From Liopterus haemorrhoidalis (lineage: Eukaryota; Arthropoda; Insecta; Coleoptera; Dytiscidae), in NCBI GenBank assembly GCA_963971575.1, contig OZ020618.1, positions 51,908,509 through 51,972,508 on the forward strand: a stretch of 64,000 nt of DNA. The letters are read 5' to 3'. Position numbers and translations under genes: made by a program. The notes beneath the pieces were generated by a model. It was given only the letters and a program-made list of their open reading frames with translations. It was not told the DNA's origin and did no database searches. Shown one piece after another: positions 1 through 10,974 of this stretch (position 1 is the stretch's first letter; each line of letters opens with the position of its first letter).

Positions 1-1674
1 TAAGATGGTAGTAGAGCAACATTTATTTTCTATCGGTTTCAGTTCTACCTTACTTAGTTGCTTTGTCTAAGATGATAGTAGAACACGCGAAGGGCAGCAT
101 TATGTCGAGACACGTAGCTCGACGCTGTTATTATTCTTATTATAATTGAGGGGGCTAGAAGTAAAAGGATTTAAGTACATAATTTAAAGTTTCGAGAAAA
201 TTAGCTTCAAAGTTAATTGCTCTAGGAGAATTTTTCAGTTTTAAGATAAGTAAAACAGCGAATCTCTCTCCATCTTAATGGGTATCCATCAGTATTGTTC
301 TTAGGATCTTGCAGTAAAATGATTTAAGCATACTTAAATCATTTAACCAATAACTGAAATAGAATTTTATTTAAGTTTTTTTTTTCAAGTACGAAAGAGT
401 GATAGTAAAGCGAACTCTGTTGAAATCGTTTTACTATCTAATAATAATAAAGTTTAACTGACGAAATATTTACTTAAATTTAGAAAAAATTGCACTTAAA
501 TCATTTTATTTCTAACACCCTCAATTCGTTGTTCTTTATGAATTATTTACAAATACAGTGATTTTCCTGTGTCAAAATAAAAATAAATAGTGCAGGTTTC
601 TTTTAAGAACCGAATTTCAGAGAAACAAATTCTAAAAGGAGATTATAAAAGACACTGAGAATCTAGTTAACGTTGTTTCTTTATAACTTCCGTCATCTTA
701 TTGCATTGTACAAAGTAATTTATTTTCTTATTAAAATATTTCCAGAAATGTTATTATAAATCTTGCGTTATTTCTGGACGATATAATATTACGCAAATTT
801 TCCATATCAAAATAAGTTCATTGTTATATTGTTAGTGGGAGTAGAATATAAACATAATCTAACATGTATGGCCACAGAAGATGATTTACAGTTCTCGAGA
901 GCTTTATTGCTTCTATTGCTGTACTCTTAGACACTGTCTGTTAACATTTAGCTTCACTTTCGTCTGTTTAGTAGTGATGTGTCCTAGGTATCTTGTATAC
1001 CAAAGTCATATCTCCTGTCGGCTGATCTCTCTGTATTAACCAAGCTTTTTTGACAAGCAGATCATAGATTTAAGCCTTCCGCAAAAAAATCAAAACACTT
1101 TTTTAAGGAACACATGTTTCTTTTCATAGAACGTTAACTCTCCAAGAAAATAATCTGGCTTCCGAGACTTCTAAGGAAATAAAAATGGCTCCTGAGCCCC
1201 CCAAAGAAAATGCCAAGTGAGTGGTATGACCACTATGCTACCGCCTAGGGAGTGCTGATAGCCTAAGATGTATAAGCAGTTTTAGCCGTTAATTTGTAAC
1301 TAAAATCCATGATCTTACTTTATGATAACCACTTTAATTTTAAGATCTAAAATTTCCTGAAATTACCCTGACTAATAGATAGTTTCATCAAAGCTTATTA
1401 GCTTTAAATTAGTATTTCAAATTACAGTTTCAGTGGCATCTTGTAACTTGACATTGTGCGCCATATTCATTACAAACTTCAATATTGTTACTTGAAAATT
1501 TTACTAACTATACCGATATACGATAGTTAAATTGTTTAATTACACACATTTCACAAACAATGTTCAACGTGTTTTTGACACTTTCACAAAGACTTGATTA
1601 CGGAACCAAACTGTTGTGGTTACGGCGTGATGACGATCAAATAAAACAAAATGGTAAAAAAATTATTTGAAGTG
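1..1674. other. Intronic AT-rich DNA, nothing recognised
   Basis: No open frame with family likeness and no repeat I can match elsewhere in the window. Presumed to be inside the large intron following the last RhoGEF2 exon seen. Confidence 0.5.
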
Positions 1675-1680
1675 TGAATT

Positions 1681-2656
1681 ATCACACATTTTCGCAGATA
1701 TTTAGTAAGTGAATGATGATTATTTGGGATGCCAAAACAAATTTTATGTTAAAATATTTTTTTGTTAATTTTAATTCGAATGCTTAATACCATTATTTAG
1801 GTTTCTAAATATGTGCAGTATTTTTTTTATATAGCAAGGTTCATTAAGATTTTGAAAATTGCTCCTATGGCTTCCATTGGTGGTTTTAAGTCATAAGTTC
1901 CGCCCCTCTGATTTCGTATACATTGAAACATAGAATTAAATTATAATTTCAACACTTCCCACTGGTTATTAAATTTACGCTTTTAAAAATTAAATGCAAC
2001 ATTTGCCAAAATATAACTAGAATTTTGACAAAATAATTTAAACAAAATAAAAATGCAAAAAAGAACAGAAAAAATAGAATTGAAACAGGAAGCGAACCGT
2101 AGTTTGCAACTTAGGAAGCGAGATGTCTAACCACTACACCATGAAGGTATACTGGTTTACTATCTTACATAACATATTAAAATTTACATCGTCAACCAAT
2201 AACACAAAAAGTACGTTATTTTCCGAAAACATAATTTAAAAATTCCTGTTTTACTATTCCGGTACAGACCAATGTACATTACTTAGAATTTTTTCAGATT
2301 TTTAGTTTAAACCATCTGGGCTACAGGGTGTGGGACAAAAATTTGTTTGCACAGTCTTGACAAAAATCGCGGCAAAATAATTTATTCTGCAAAAATAAAA
2401 TTTTGATCGTTAATCCACGTACTAAGGCTTTCATTTTATACCCTACTCAGAATTATAATTATTTTTTTTTGGATGAAGACATATTTGTTTATATTTTTAG
2501 GGGGATATGTTTTTTAGATGTTTTAGTATATTTCCTATGCGTGCCAAATTTCAACTCTCTAGGTTTAGCCGTTTGGCTACAATTTTTACCGAACAGACAG
2601 ACAGACAAACGACAAAATGACGGTATAAGGGTTTTTTGGTCATACCTACAAAACCT
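1681..2656 (+). repeat. Family A element, copy 1 (about 1 kb, tRNA-like insert)
   Basis: One of three near-full copies of an unclassified repeat (others 6599-7724 and 15527-16492). The left end is a variant of AGGGTTTCGTAGGTAT; the right end is its inverse (ATACCTACAAAACC). Inside are a shared block with CCGCCCCTCTGATTTCG, a tRNA-like segment, a block with CCATCTGGGCTACAGG and a short GACA run before GACGGTATAAGGG. The short inverted ends suggest a DNA transposon with no coding capacity. The 94-residue open frame at 2403-2687 is a translation of this repeat. Confidence 0.7.
2086..2147 (-). repeat. tRNA-like segment inside family A copy 1
   Basis: On the minus strand it reads TTCATGGTGTAGTGGTTAGA at the A-box position and, about 45 bases later, GGTTCGCTTCC at the B-box position. 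This resembles the internal promoter of a tRNA (Glu/Asp-like 5' part). It is too short and unpaired to be a working tRNA. Present in all three long family A copies, so it moved with the element. Confidence 0.6.
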
Positions 2657-2999
2657 CATGCTAAATTTTGATTATTTGTTCATTTAATGGAGTATTCACA
2701 TATCCAAGTTCCGAATATAGGTTTACAAAATACCTGGAAGACTTAACAGCAGTGTAGAATTTGCATCAGGTCAAATTTTAACTGACAGTAGTCAGAAGAC
2801 GAGAGAGTTTAAATGTTGGTATGAGAAGAATTCAGTATTTCGGTAAAGGTTGAATTTGTTGATATCTGAATATTGTGAAATTTTGAAAATAGAGTTTTTG
2901 GCGTCCAGATCAACTGTCCAGAATGCATTGCGTGGGTGAATCGGTATTATAAATAAGCAGTGATCGGACGAAACATCTCTCGATTATATTATCAACGAT

Positions 3000-3253
3000 T
3001 AATTAAAATATTTCTCACAGATTATTTACGGAAAGAAATTTATTTCATAACACTGTCGATTTTATGGGAATTTATATGAGTAAATATTATGAGAAAAAAA
3101 TTGTAAAACTGCGTAGCAAAACTTACAAGGCAGCATTGAATTCAATGTATTTCGTACCAAATTTCTCTTTTAGACAGTTGGGTCCAATTTCTACCGTATA
3201 AACAAATAGTTAGACAGACGCCAAAGAGACGGACAGATAGACAGATACGTATG
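3000..3253 (+). repeat. Family A fragment, left part, split by hAT insertion
   Basis: Contains the family's TTGGGTCCAATTTCTACCGT-like block and the GACAGAC run ending GACAGATACGTATG. It resumes at 4417 after a hAT element, where TACGTATAAGTGACGG continues to the family A right end. Confidence 0.5.
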
Positions 3254-3463
3254 CAGTGTTGCCAACAGTGGAGCTACATTTTACACCAAAAATGCCAATA
3301 ATATCGACCAGAATTTTACTAAAGACGGACTGCACTGATGGCAAAACAAGGAAAATGTATTGAACTGATGCTCAAAAAAAAAAAGAAAAGAAAAAAAGGT
3401 GGATCGGAGGTCATTACCAAAAATCAAAAAAAGAAGGATCCAAGTGGTGACAAAAAAACAGCT

Positions 3464-4260
3464 GTGGCCACCAAAGAACCGACCGATATCATAGAATACG
3501 TAATCAATAAGATGTCTTTTCACATGCTTTAAAAATTTGAAACTAAATTAGGATTTTACTTGGTATTTTCACACACCCAGTTCTTATCCATATGATGAAC
3601 TTAGTAAATAAAATATTTATTAAACAAAAAAATAAATAAATAAATAAAATAAATCACTAAATAAAAAAAAAAACAAATTAAGGTTACTCTCATATTGTAG
3701 AACGTTTTTCAAACAATTTTTTCTAAATCTCGGTTACGAAATATTCGAAAAAAACCTAAAATTGACACGAGTAAACTTTTGCTAACGGTTGACCGATTTT
3801 TACCAAAAGTTCACCAAATAGTGGCATTGATGTCAAAAGCTTAAATAATGGAAAATATACGTCCAAATAATTAAATGGTAAGAGAAAGAATAAGAGTCAC
3901 TCAGCTTTTTGGACAGTACGTATATTTTAGAAACACAAATATGTTTTTCTAAAATATACGTAAGTGCTGTCCAAAAAGCTGTGTGACTCTTATTCAAAAA
4001 GCTTAAATATTAAGTTTCATAAAAATCCGTTTAGCCAAATTCACTCTACACGTGTCCACGGGCCGACAGACAGACAGACAAACAGACCGAAAGATAAACA
4101 AACCGACAGACAGACGAAAGACAGACAGACCCGACAGACATACAGACCGACAGCCATGTTAAAGATAGTCAAAATGTTATGCATCAATTCATGGACATCC
4201 ATCGGAATCGCTGATGTTAAAATCGATCACAATACCTTTTTTATATATGTGGTGGTGGGT
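3464..4260 (+). repeat. Family B element (GACA microsatellite), interrupted
   Basis: Starts with the ACAGCTGTGGCCACCA end and GAACCGACCGA, carries GTTGACCGATTTTTACCAAA and the GTGGCATTGATGTCAAAAGC block, then a run of GACAGACA repeats, and ends near TATATGTGGTGGTGGGTAAA. Diverged compared with the copies at 42655 and 63286. A direct repeat of about 28 bases (imperfect; near 3432 and 4263) flanks it. Confidence 0.6.
3888..3995. mobile_element. Palindromic mini-element, 108 bp
   Basis: Arms of about 45 bases start GAATAAGAGTCACTCAGC and end GCTGTGTGACTCTTATTC, around a CACAAATATG centre. The insertion, with about 40 extra bases on its left, is bracketed by the direct repeat AAAAGCTTAAATA (3835-3847 and 3997-4009), which looks like a target duplication. 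The same block is uninterrupted in other family B copies. Confidence 0.65.
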
Positions 4261-4416
4261 AAAAAGGAAGACGGACCCAAGTGATAACAAAAAAAGGTTT
4301 TTGGACAGATTATATAATTACCAGATTTTCTACTATCTACTAGATTCCAATTTCAATCACTAGATCAATCTTATTCTACCAGATTTAGTAGAAAATCTAT
4401 TAAGCTGGCAACACTG

Positions 4417-4480
4417 TACGTATAAGTGACGGTATACTGTAAGGATTTCTTGGTTTTATCTACGAAATCCTAAAAATGGA
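4417..4480 (+). repeat. Family A right end
   Basis: Contains AAGTGACGGTATACTG followed by AAGGATTTCTTGGTTTTATC and TACGAAATCCTA, the inverted end of family A. Continues the fragment cut by the hAT insertion at 3254. Confidence 0.6.
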
Positions 4481-4967
4481 AACTTAACACGTTTAATTCT
4501 GTTTATAGAATTTAAGTTCAGTACTTTAAACGTTCTTTTTTATAACAAAATTTTAGTTAAAGTTAACAACAGAAACAATTTAAATAATACTGTGATTAGA
4601 TTTTTTAGTTATTAAAATAGAAGAAACGTTGAAATATTATGGGAAGCAGAGCGAATGACTTCGCACAAACTAGTTATATGGAGAGTTGTTGGTGAAGCTG
4701 TGAGTTATCCTTGGTACAGGATGCTCTCTCAGGATCTGATTAATTCCAACAACGTCGTCAAAATGTAGGTTTATCTTCGCCCCAGAGATAAAAACTAATT
4801 TGGTCACAAACTCAGCGACAAATATAATTTTTCAAACGCAATTTTATCAAATAAATTTTAAGAATCAGATCTAGATTTATAAATTTCCAACGTTTTTGAA
4901 CTTTCAGGAATTGAGACCGGGTAATCGTGTTTTCTGGGAATTTTTAAGAATTCACGAATTATTTTTA

Positions 4968-5590
4968 CCGACCGCCAACATATGTAAGGGAGATATTATG
5001 ATCATACCGATTTTGACATTTTGATGGATATCCACGAATTGTGGTCCCTACGTAACGTTTCGACTATTTTTAGCATGATATCTGTCCGTCCGTCTGTCTG
5101 TCTGCCAAAATTACCAAAGCAGCAAAGGTCACTAAAAAAAAATCAGACATATAAGTATGAAAATATAGATAGAAAAAATTTCGAAATTTTTTTCAATAAT
5201 ATTTCGTTTTATCAAAAATTATCTCAAATAAAAGTTGTTAGTTATTGAATTTTAAGCAACTTTTGTTAAATAAATTTTTTCGAAATATTTTTCTGTTGCT
5301 GAATATTCGCAAAAATCGATATGAGAATATCCCATTTCTAGTCAACCGATTGTTACCAAAAGTTGATCAACTCGTGCCATTGATGTCAAAAGCTTAAATA
5401 TGAAGTTTCATAAAAATCCTTTTAGCAGAATTTGCTCTGCACGTGTACACAGACAAACAGACCGACAGACATCATGCTAAAAATAGTTAAAACGTTATGT
5501 AGGAAGCTCAATTCGTGGAGATCCATCAAAATGTCAAAATCGGTATGATCACAATACCTCCCACAATAAATGTTGGCGGTCGATAAAAAT
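4968..5590. repeat. Family B composite with two A-type ends in inverted orientation
   Basis: Left end ACCGACCGCCAACATATG, followed inward by TGTC repeats; right end ATAATGTTGGCGGTCGA-like preceded by GACA repeats. Both outer ends are the same family end in opposite orientation instead of one of each kind. The middle carries GTCAACCGATTGTTACCAAA and the GTGCCATTGATGTCAAAAGC block once. Possibly two copies fused by deletion. Confidence 0.6.
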
Positions 5591-5927
5591 TAAAATGAAT
5601 GAATTAAAATTCAGCATACCAATCAGTAATAGTTGATTTGCCTGGTGCAGAGTCTCTATAACGCTTATCAAGCCACTATTTGGCTTCAACAGTATTTTTT
5701 CCCATCAAAAAACAATGTTAAATCAACACACGAAATTCTTTTTTATCCATTCTTTTGAAAATTACAAAACTGGAGTCACTAAAACCACTGTAACCTCTAA
5801 ACTAATTGTCAGAATGTCATGAAATTTTCACACGTATCGTTTGAAGGTTGGTACTATCCAAAAATCATATGGGTCTGTCAACAGTGTTGCCATATATATG
5901 TCAGAGGAGACTTATTGAGTGAAGTGT
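5591..5927 (-). pseudogene. mariner deletion derivative, truncated
   Basis: Minus strand. The transposase start at 5750 reads MDKKEFRVLI and the remnant closes with STITDWYAEF. This is the N-terminal helix-turn-helix of a mariner transposase. The 5' terminal repeat is at 5903-5927 (GACTTATTGAGTGAAGTGTT) next to TA. The rest of the gene is missing; the element abuts a family B end at 5590. Same family as 39869, 48000 and 59440. Confidence 0.75.
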
Positions 5928-6598
5928 TATATAGATAAATTGCGAATAGTGGTTTTTATTTCACATTTTGAGTACACCCGTGTTCAAAGACCAATTTTCC
6001 TATTTTCCCGATTTCCTGGGATTCAGGAAACACAAAATTTCAAATTTTTCTCGTGTATTCTTTCCAGATAATCATGTCTAATGTTTTATGTTTTTAACTG
6101 TGAAGAGATAAGCTTTTTAAACAAACTTTTTATAAAATTCCCGATATTTACGACAGGGATTAGGTGTAATCTTAGTAAAGAAACAAAAATAAACATTTGG
6201 CAGATATTGTGGAGCAGAGTATAATGTACGAGAAACGTCTTTGTGGGGTAAACGCACTCTAAGCTTCTTTGGGCCCCCACGGGCTCGCTTCGAGAAGCTG
6301 CCCACTCGCCGGGAAAACGATCCACCAATAACCCCAATACGCTAATAAACAAGTTTTTAACAAATTTCATATGAATTTCTTTCAAAAGGTCAACATTAAA
6401 TGTCAGAATAAATAGACGAGACATGGAATGATAAAAATAGATATTAGTAAATAATTGACCAAGAGAAATGTCAGCCAAAGATGCTTTAAAAAATAAATAT
6501 GGTTTAAAAAAGATTTCATATTTTCAAAATTTTCAGAGTTTTACACATATTTAATGAAATTATGTAACATAATGCTTGATGTCTAGGGCAGTCTTTTT
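5928..6598. other. Unassigned; contains a 130-codon minus-strand open frame
   Basis: The frame at 6478-6086 (minus) translates to a Leu/Phe/Ile-rich product with no domain I recognise, no repeats elsewhere in the window and no obvious splice context. A GC-richer island at 6236-6330 overlaps it and is also open in another frame. Probably chance or old transposon debris. Confidence 0.3.
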
Positions 6599-6632
6599 AC
6601 GGTTTTGTACGTATGACCAAAAAACCCTTATA

Positions 6633-6755
6633 TACTAGCATCGGCGAATCAACGCAGTTGCGTCACACGACGTAACAAACAATTACATTGTTCCAAATAA
6701 TACAGTCGTTTGTTACGTATTGTGACGTAACTGCGTTGATTCGCCGACGCTAGTA
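6633..6755. mobile_element. Hairpin MITE, 123 bp, TA target duplication
   Basis: Nearly perfect inverted repeat: starts TACTAGCATCGGCGAATCAA, ends TTCGCCGACGCTAGTA, with arms of about 50 bases. Removing it and one TA restores the uninterrupted family A sequence CCTTATACCGTC, so boundaries and TA duplication (6631-6632, 6756-6757) are secure. The TA target points to a Tc1/mariner-type source. A 70-codon open frame across it is incidental. Confidence 0.85.
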
Positions 6756-7264
6756 TACCGTCATTTTGTCGTCTGTCTGTCTGCCCGGTAAAAATTGTAG
6801 CCAAACGGCTAAACTTAGAAAGTTGAAATTTGGCATAGTTATACAACTCTTTGACCCGCACATAGGAAAAATACTAAAACATCTAAAAAACATATCCCCC
6901 TAAAAATATAAACAAATATGTGCTTATCGAAAAAAATATATATTTTTTTAATTCTGAGTAGGATATCAAATGAATGCCCTTAGTACGTGGATTAACGATC
7001 AAAATTTTATTTTTGCAAAATAAATTATTTTTACGCGATTTTTGTCAAAACTGTGCAAAAAAAAAATTGTCCCGCATTCTGTAGCCCAGATGATTTAAAC
7101 TAAAAATCTGAAAAAATTCTGATTAATATAAATTGGTGTGAACCGGAATAGTACAACAGGAATATTTGATCAGATTATGTTTTCGGAAAATAACGCATTT
7201 TTTGTGTTTTTTTGGTTGACGATGTAAATATTTAATATGTTATGTAAAATAATAAACCAGTATG

Positions 7265-7328
7265 CCTTCATGGTGTAGTGGTTAGACATCTCGCTTCCCA
7301 AGTTGCAAACTACGGTTCGCTTTCTATC
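7265..7328 (+). repeat. tRNA-like segment inside family A copy 2
   Basis: CTTCATGGTGTAGTGGTTAG (A-box position) followed by TACGGTTCGCTTTC (B-box position). Same as in copy 1; best preserved of the three. Confidence 0.62.
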
Positions 7329-7724
7329 GCAATTTTATTTTGTTTTTTTTTTGCATTTTTATTTTGTTTAAATTATTTTGTCAAAATTCTAGTTATATTT
7401 TGGCAAATGTTGCATTTATTTTTAAAAGCGTAAATTTAATAACCAGTGGGAAGTGCTGAAATTATAATTTAATTCTATGTTTCAATGTATTCGAAATTAG
7501 AGGGGCGGGGTTATGACTTAAAACAACCAATGGAAGCCATAGGCGCTATTTTCAAAATCTTAATGAACCTTGCTATATAAAAAAAAATACTGCACATATT
7601 TAGAAACCTAAATAATGGTATTAGGCATTCGAATTAAAATTAACAAAAAAATATTTTAACATATAATTTGTTTTGGCATCCCAAATAATCATCATTCACT
7701 TACTAAATACCTGCGAAACCCTGA

Positions 7725-8740
7725 AAGATGTGAAAATTCACACTTCACATCAATTTTTTTTCTATAGGGTGGATCACTAATTTCTAAATGCTGTAAACGG
7801 TACGTAGAACGTTAAAACAATGTATGAAAACAACGCACAACGTGACAAACAGTCTACAACGTGTTAATGAGAGCTCTGAATGCGACCTAAAATGATATAA
7901 ATACACAATATAAAAAATTAACTTTCTTTCTTAGTTACGTATTACAAAAAGGGACATATTAGACTAGATAGTTACCCGAAACATAGGTCTGTATGTCCAG
8001 GTACTCTGAAATTTAGCAGAGACAAAAATTGTGTAAAAGTAATTCGGGAAGTAACAATTTTTATCATGGTCACAGCTTAACGTTTAGCGTTAATTTCTAA
8101 ACTTGGTACATCCGCTCATTAAAAAATTTCTGTAAATTGTTCGGCAGACAACTTAACAATCCCAAACAAAAGGCATAAGAGGATTAAGTAACATTTTAGT
8201 ATAAATTCTATATTACTTTTAAAAAGTTTACCATTCTAGTTTGGCATTTTCTCTTCTATCGATCTACCCTTATTTTGAGCAGGAGGTAATCTGTTTTTAT
8301 AGGTCGGGGGTGTGTAGGACGAGGGGGCGGTTGTAAGGAAGCGGGGGGACGGGGCATAAGGGGCCAGTGGGGTGTTTGATGCAACTACTGACATTTAAAT
8401 TTCTCGTGACATTTCGAGTTAGGAGTATCGCTCATCAGCTATCACCCACCCATTTACCTGTCTCTTGGATGCATGATTCAGACCAGGAAAACTTAACATA
8501 TGTGGGCTAAGAACACACACACACACACTCATTTACCCACAGACAAATACATATGCATACAATATACATGCACACATAGTAACAGAACAAGATTTTTATG
8601 TTTAGTTTTTGGTTATTGTATTAAATTTCTTTACCATAAAGTCAAAGCAGTTAGACCGCTTCTTAAGGCCAATGGAAACACTATTGATTCCAAGTTTCTT
8701 ATACAAACTAACATTCTCGAATAAAATTTCTAGCCATTGC
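7725..8740. other. Unassigned intronic DNA with a G-rich tract
   Basis: No gene recognised. Contains a G-rich segment (8305-8374) and a short AC microsatellite (about 8512-8528). The 74-codon frame at 8500-8724 is read through the AC repeat. Confidence 0.45.
8305..8374 (+). other. G-rich tract with possible G-quadruplex potential
   Basis: Runs of 4-6 guanines occur at least six times in 70 bases on the plus strand (for example GAGGGGGCGG and GCGGGGGGACGGGGC), in otherwise AT-rich DNA. The pattern fits the four-G-run rule for quadruplexes. The plus strand is the template strand for the host gene. Confidence 0.5.
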
Positions 8741-8749
8741 CAAAGTTTT

Positions 8750-8960
8750 TACTTTGTTAATTAGTTAGTTAAAAATTTTGTCGCACAGCAACAAAGGCTA
8801 TTTGCGCCTAACGCAGCCCATCTAAATGACTACACTACATATTAAAAACAATAAATAAATAAATAAATAAATAAATAGAATCATTAAAAATTCTCATACT
8901 CAATAAAAGCAAGTTTTTACTTTGCTTGTTATATTTGCTTACATTGCGTCTAACAGTGAA
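8750..8960 (-). repeat. Jockey-like LINE 3' end, 5'-truncated copy
   Basis: On the minus strand this ends GCTGTGCGACAAAATTTTTA then ACTAACTAATTAAC, preceded by GGCTGCGTTAGGCGCAAATA and a TTTA repeat. The same tail follows a recognisable retrotransposon coding fragment at 9193-9785, which identifies it as a LINE 3' untranslated end. Confidence 0.65.
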
Positions 8961-9192
8961 ATCAGTTTAAAATCTGAGGTGACAAGAAAAAGAGTGTTAA
9001 CCCTTTGAGGACAGAGTTAAAAATAAATTCCTAAATACAACTTCATTGATAAAAATTATTTATTGTTTTAGCTACGCAAAATGTTCTTCAGGAAGATACA
9101 AATAACTTGGAAATTGTACAGATACTAAATTCCGTATTAAGACAACATCTTGCACTATAGTTTTATCAACAAAATCCAATAAGAACTTCAGA

Positions 9193-9785
9193 GTTAGTTA
9201 AACATTTTTGGCGCACAGCAACAAAGAGGCAATCTGCGCCTAACGCAGCTCATTTAAATGACTACAATACATATTAAAAACAAAAAAATAAACAATCAAT
9301 AAATAGATAAAATCAATAAAATTACGTATACTCAATAAAAGAAATCTTGCACAGATAAACACAAATAAGATAAAAAAGTCTGTTCGAAAATCGTTCAGAT
9401 TTAGGCTGTAAAGGGGCCAATTACCATCGAATATCACAGTTTAGAAATAGAATACATTAAAATAAGGTGCAAGACTTCGCACATAAAACAGTTCGATTCT
9501 CTCAGGAAGAGTATCAGCCTGTCCATAAGTACCCTGTCGTCTCCTAAAGCAACTGACACGTCATAGCACAGGCCTAACCTCCCCCGACATCCTCGAACTG
9601 TACACATTCAGTTAGAAAGTGTAACACAGACAAATCTGTTGTTACACGTCTCACAGATAGGGGATTCTTCACCTCGAAGGAGGTGTCCATGGGTCCACCA
9701 ACTGTGACCTATACGAAGGCGTGTGATGGCGGTTTCCACCCTGCGGTTAATCCTGCAGGAAGAACCCCATGGTTTAACATCTCCC
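9193..9785 (-). pseudogene. Jockey-like LINE: C-terminal zinc-binding region and 3' UTR
   Basis: Minus strand from about 9775. One frame reads SSCRINRRVETAITRLRIGH then SWWTHGHLLRGEESPICETC, the RNase H/zf-RVT tail of Jockey/I-type reverse transcriptases (pattern TRLRIGH...THGHLL...P.C..C). After a frameshift, LTECVQFEDVGG continues the zinc region. The 3' UTR runs to about 9193 and ends with the GCTGTGCGCC and TAACTAACT tail shared with many short copies here. No upstream reverse transcriptase is present; the copy is 5'-truncated and broken. Confidence 0.75.
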
Positions 9786-10069
9786 TTAAGATTGTTGGTG
9801 ATTTTATATCATATTGTTAATTTTTCATCAGGAACTTGTGATAATTATCTTGTTACCATGACCTTAAACTAAGTTTTGTGATGATTTGTGACTTCTCATA
9901 GTGGGTTTCTTATGCACGTAATAGTCAATAACTTTTAGCAATTATTATTGACATATTTCAATTTCTCATAACTTCCGTTTCCTGTGTTTTGATTGGGGTC
10001 AAACCAAGTCACATACGTTTACACTTATTTTTGTATTTTTTAATTATTTATACAACTGATTGTTTTTTT

Positions 10070-10470
10070 TTTTTTTTTAGACTGGCGATAATGCACCATC
10101 TCCTTCAATCGTGGCCGTAGTTCGCTTAAGGACGAATTTCGTGGAGGTCGTCCAAAATCGTGTTGTTCCGGAAAACATTGATGCTGTGCGTGAACTGATA
10201 CTGCAAGATCGTCAAGTGACTTATCGTGAGATTGAAGTATCCTTGGTCAATAGTGGGACCAATGTACATTCACTATTGCATAAACATTTGGCGGTCAAAA
10301 TAATTTTGCCCGAGATGGATCCCACGTAATTTGACAATCGAAGTGGAAAAAGTGATTTGAAAATTGGTTCAAACGCATGCAAAAGTGTATTGATCTTCAT
10401 GGAGAATATTTTGAAAAACAATAAAGCCACTTTTGTTGATAAATAATTGTTTTTGATCTCAATTCCTGAA
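10070..10470 (+). pseudogene. mariner transposase remnant with internal deletion
   Basis: Plus strand. NIDAVRELILQDRQVTYREI and VHSLLHKHLAVK are the second helix-turn-helix region of a SETMAR-type mariner transposase. After a stop near 10330 a second frame gives the family's C-terminal tail (WFKRMQKCIDLHGEYFEK). The whole catalytic DDD region is missing between them. A different mariner family from the one at 5591, 39869, 48000 and 59440. Confidence 0.75.
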
Positions 10471-10974
10471 ATATAAAAGGCAACCCTCGCACTATTTTGA
10501 CGATGCAAAGCCCATCGAGTGAGCAGTGACAGGTACTTTAAAAGCTATACGACTCAAGGAACTCTCCCACATTCCAATTACTTTTGGATCGCTGTCAACG
10601 TGGTATTGATTGGGAATTGGACTATTTTGAATAAATATAAAGTAATTTTTGTAATAAATAAATTGAAGTGTTAATAGATTTGTATTGTAGCATAGGCGAG
10701 TGTTGTGAGTCCATATTGACGGACACATTAACCTATATAGAATAGTGGCAGCGACCAAGTCCAGCCGCACTAAATTTCATTAGAGAAATGGACTGAAGTG
10801 ATTCTTATATTAACCTCACCGTTTAACAGCAGCACAGTCGCATTCTCACAATCACATTTAATTAATTGTTTGCTGCTAAACTCACTAACAAAAAATATAC
10901 ATTCAAGTCACACAAAAATTTAAAGGGATCGTCTCTAAAACACTACTATCTATATATTGACTAACTGATTAAGG

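Larger units (their letters stand above)
3254..4416. mobile_element. hAT-like element (ends CAGTGTTGCC) containing family B copy
   Basis: Starts CAGTGTTGCCAACAGTGG and ends CTGGCAACACTG, an inverted repeat of the common hAT type. It is flanked by TACGTATG at 3246-3253 and TACGTATA at 4417-4424 (7 of 8 match). Its body is mostly a family B element (about 3464-4260), itself interrupted by a small palindromic insertion. No transposase remains. The Lys-rich open frame at 3338-3532 is read through poly-A tracts and family B sequence and is not a gene. Confidence 0.7.
6599..7724 (-). repeat. Family A element, copy 2
   Basis: Inverted relative to copies 1 and 3. It starts with the right end (GGTTTTGTACGTATGACC) and finishes at TACCTGCGAAACCCTG. 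It carries the same internal blocks in reverse order and the tRNA-like segment on the plus strand, and is interrupted by a 123-bp hairpin element near its right end. Confidence 0.75.

Noticed and set aside
3338..3532. Lys-rich 64-codon frame resembling a basic nuclear protein
   Set aside because: It reads through poly-A tracts and then the end of a family B repeat; no splice or promoter context.
6086..6478. 130-codon minus-strand frame
   Set aside because: Hydrophobic low-information product, no family likeness, and a competing open frame in the same GC-richer island.
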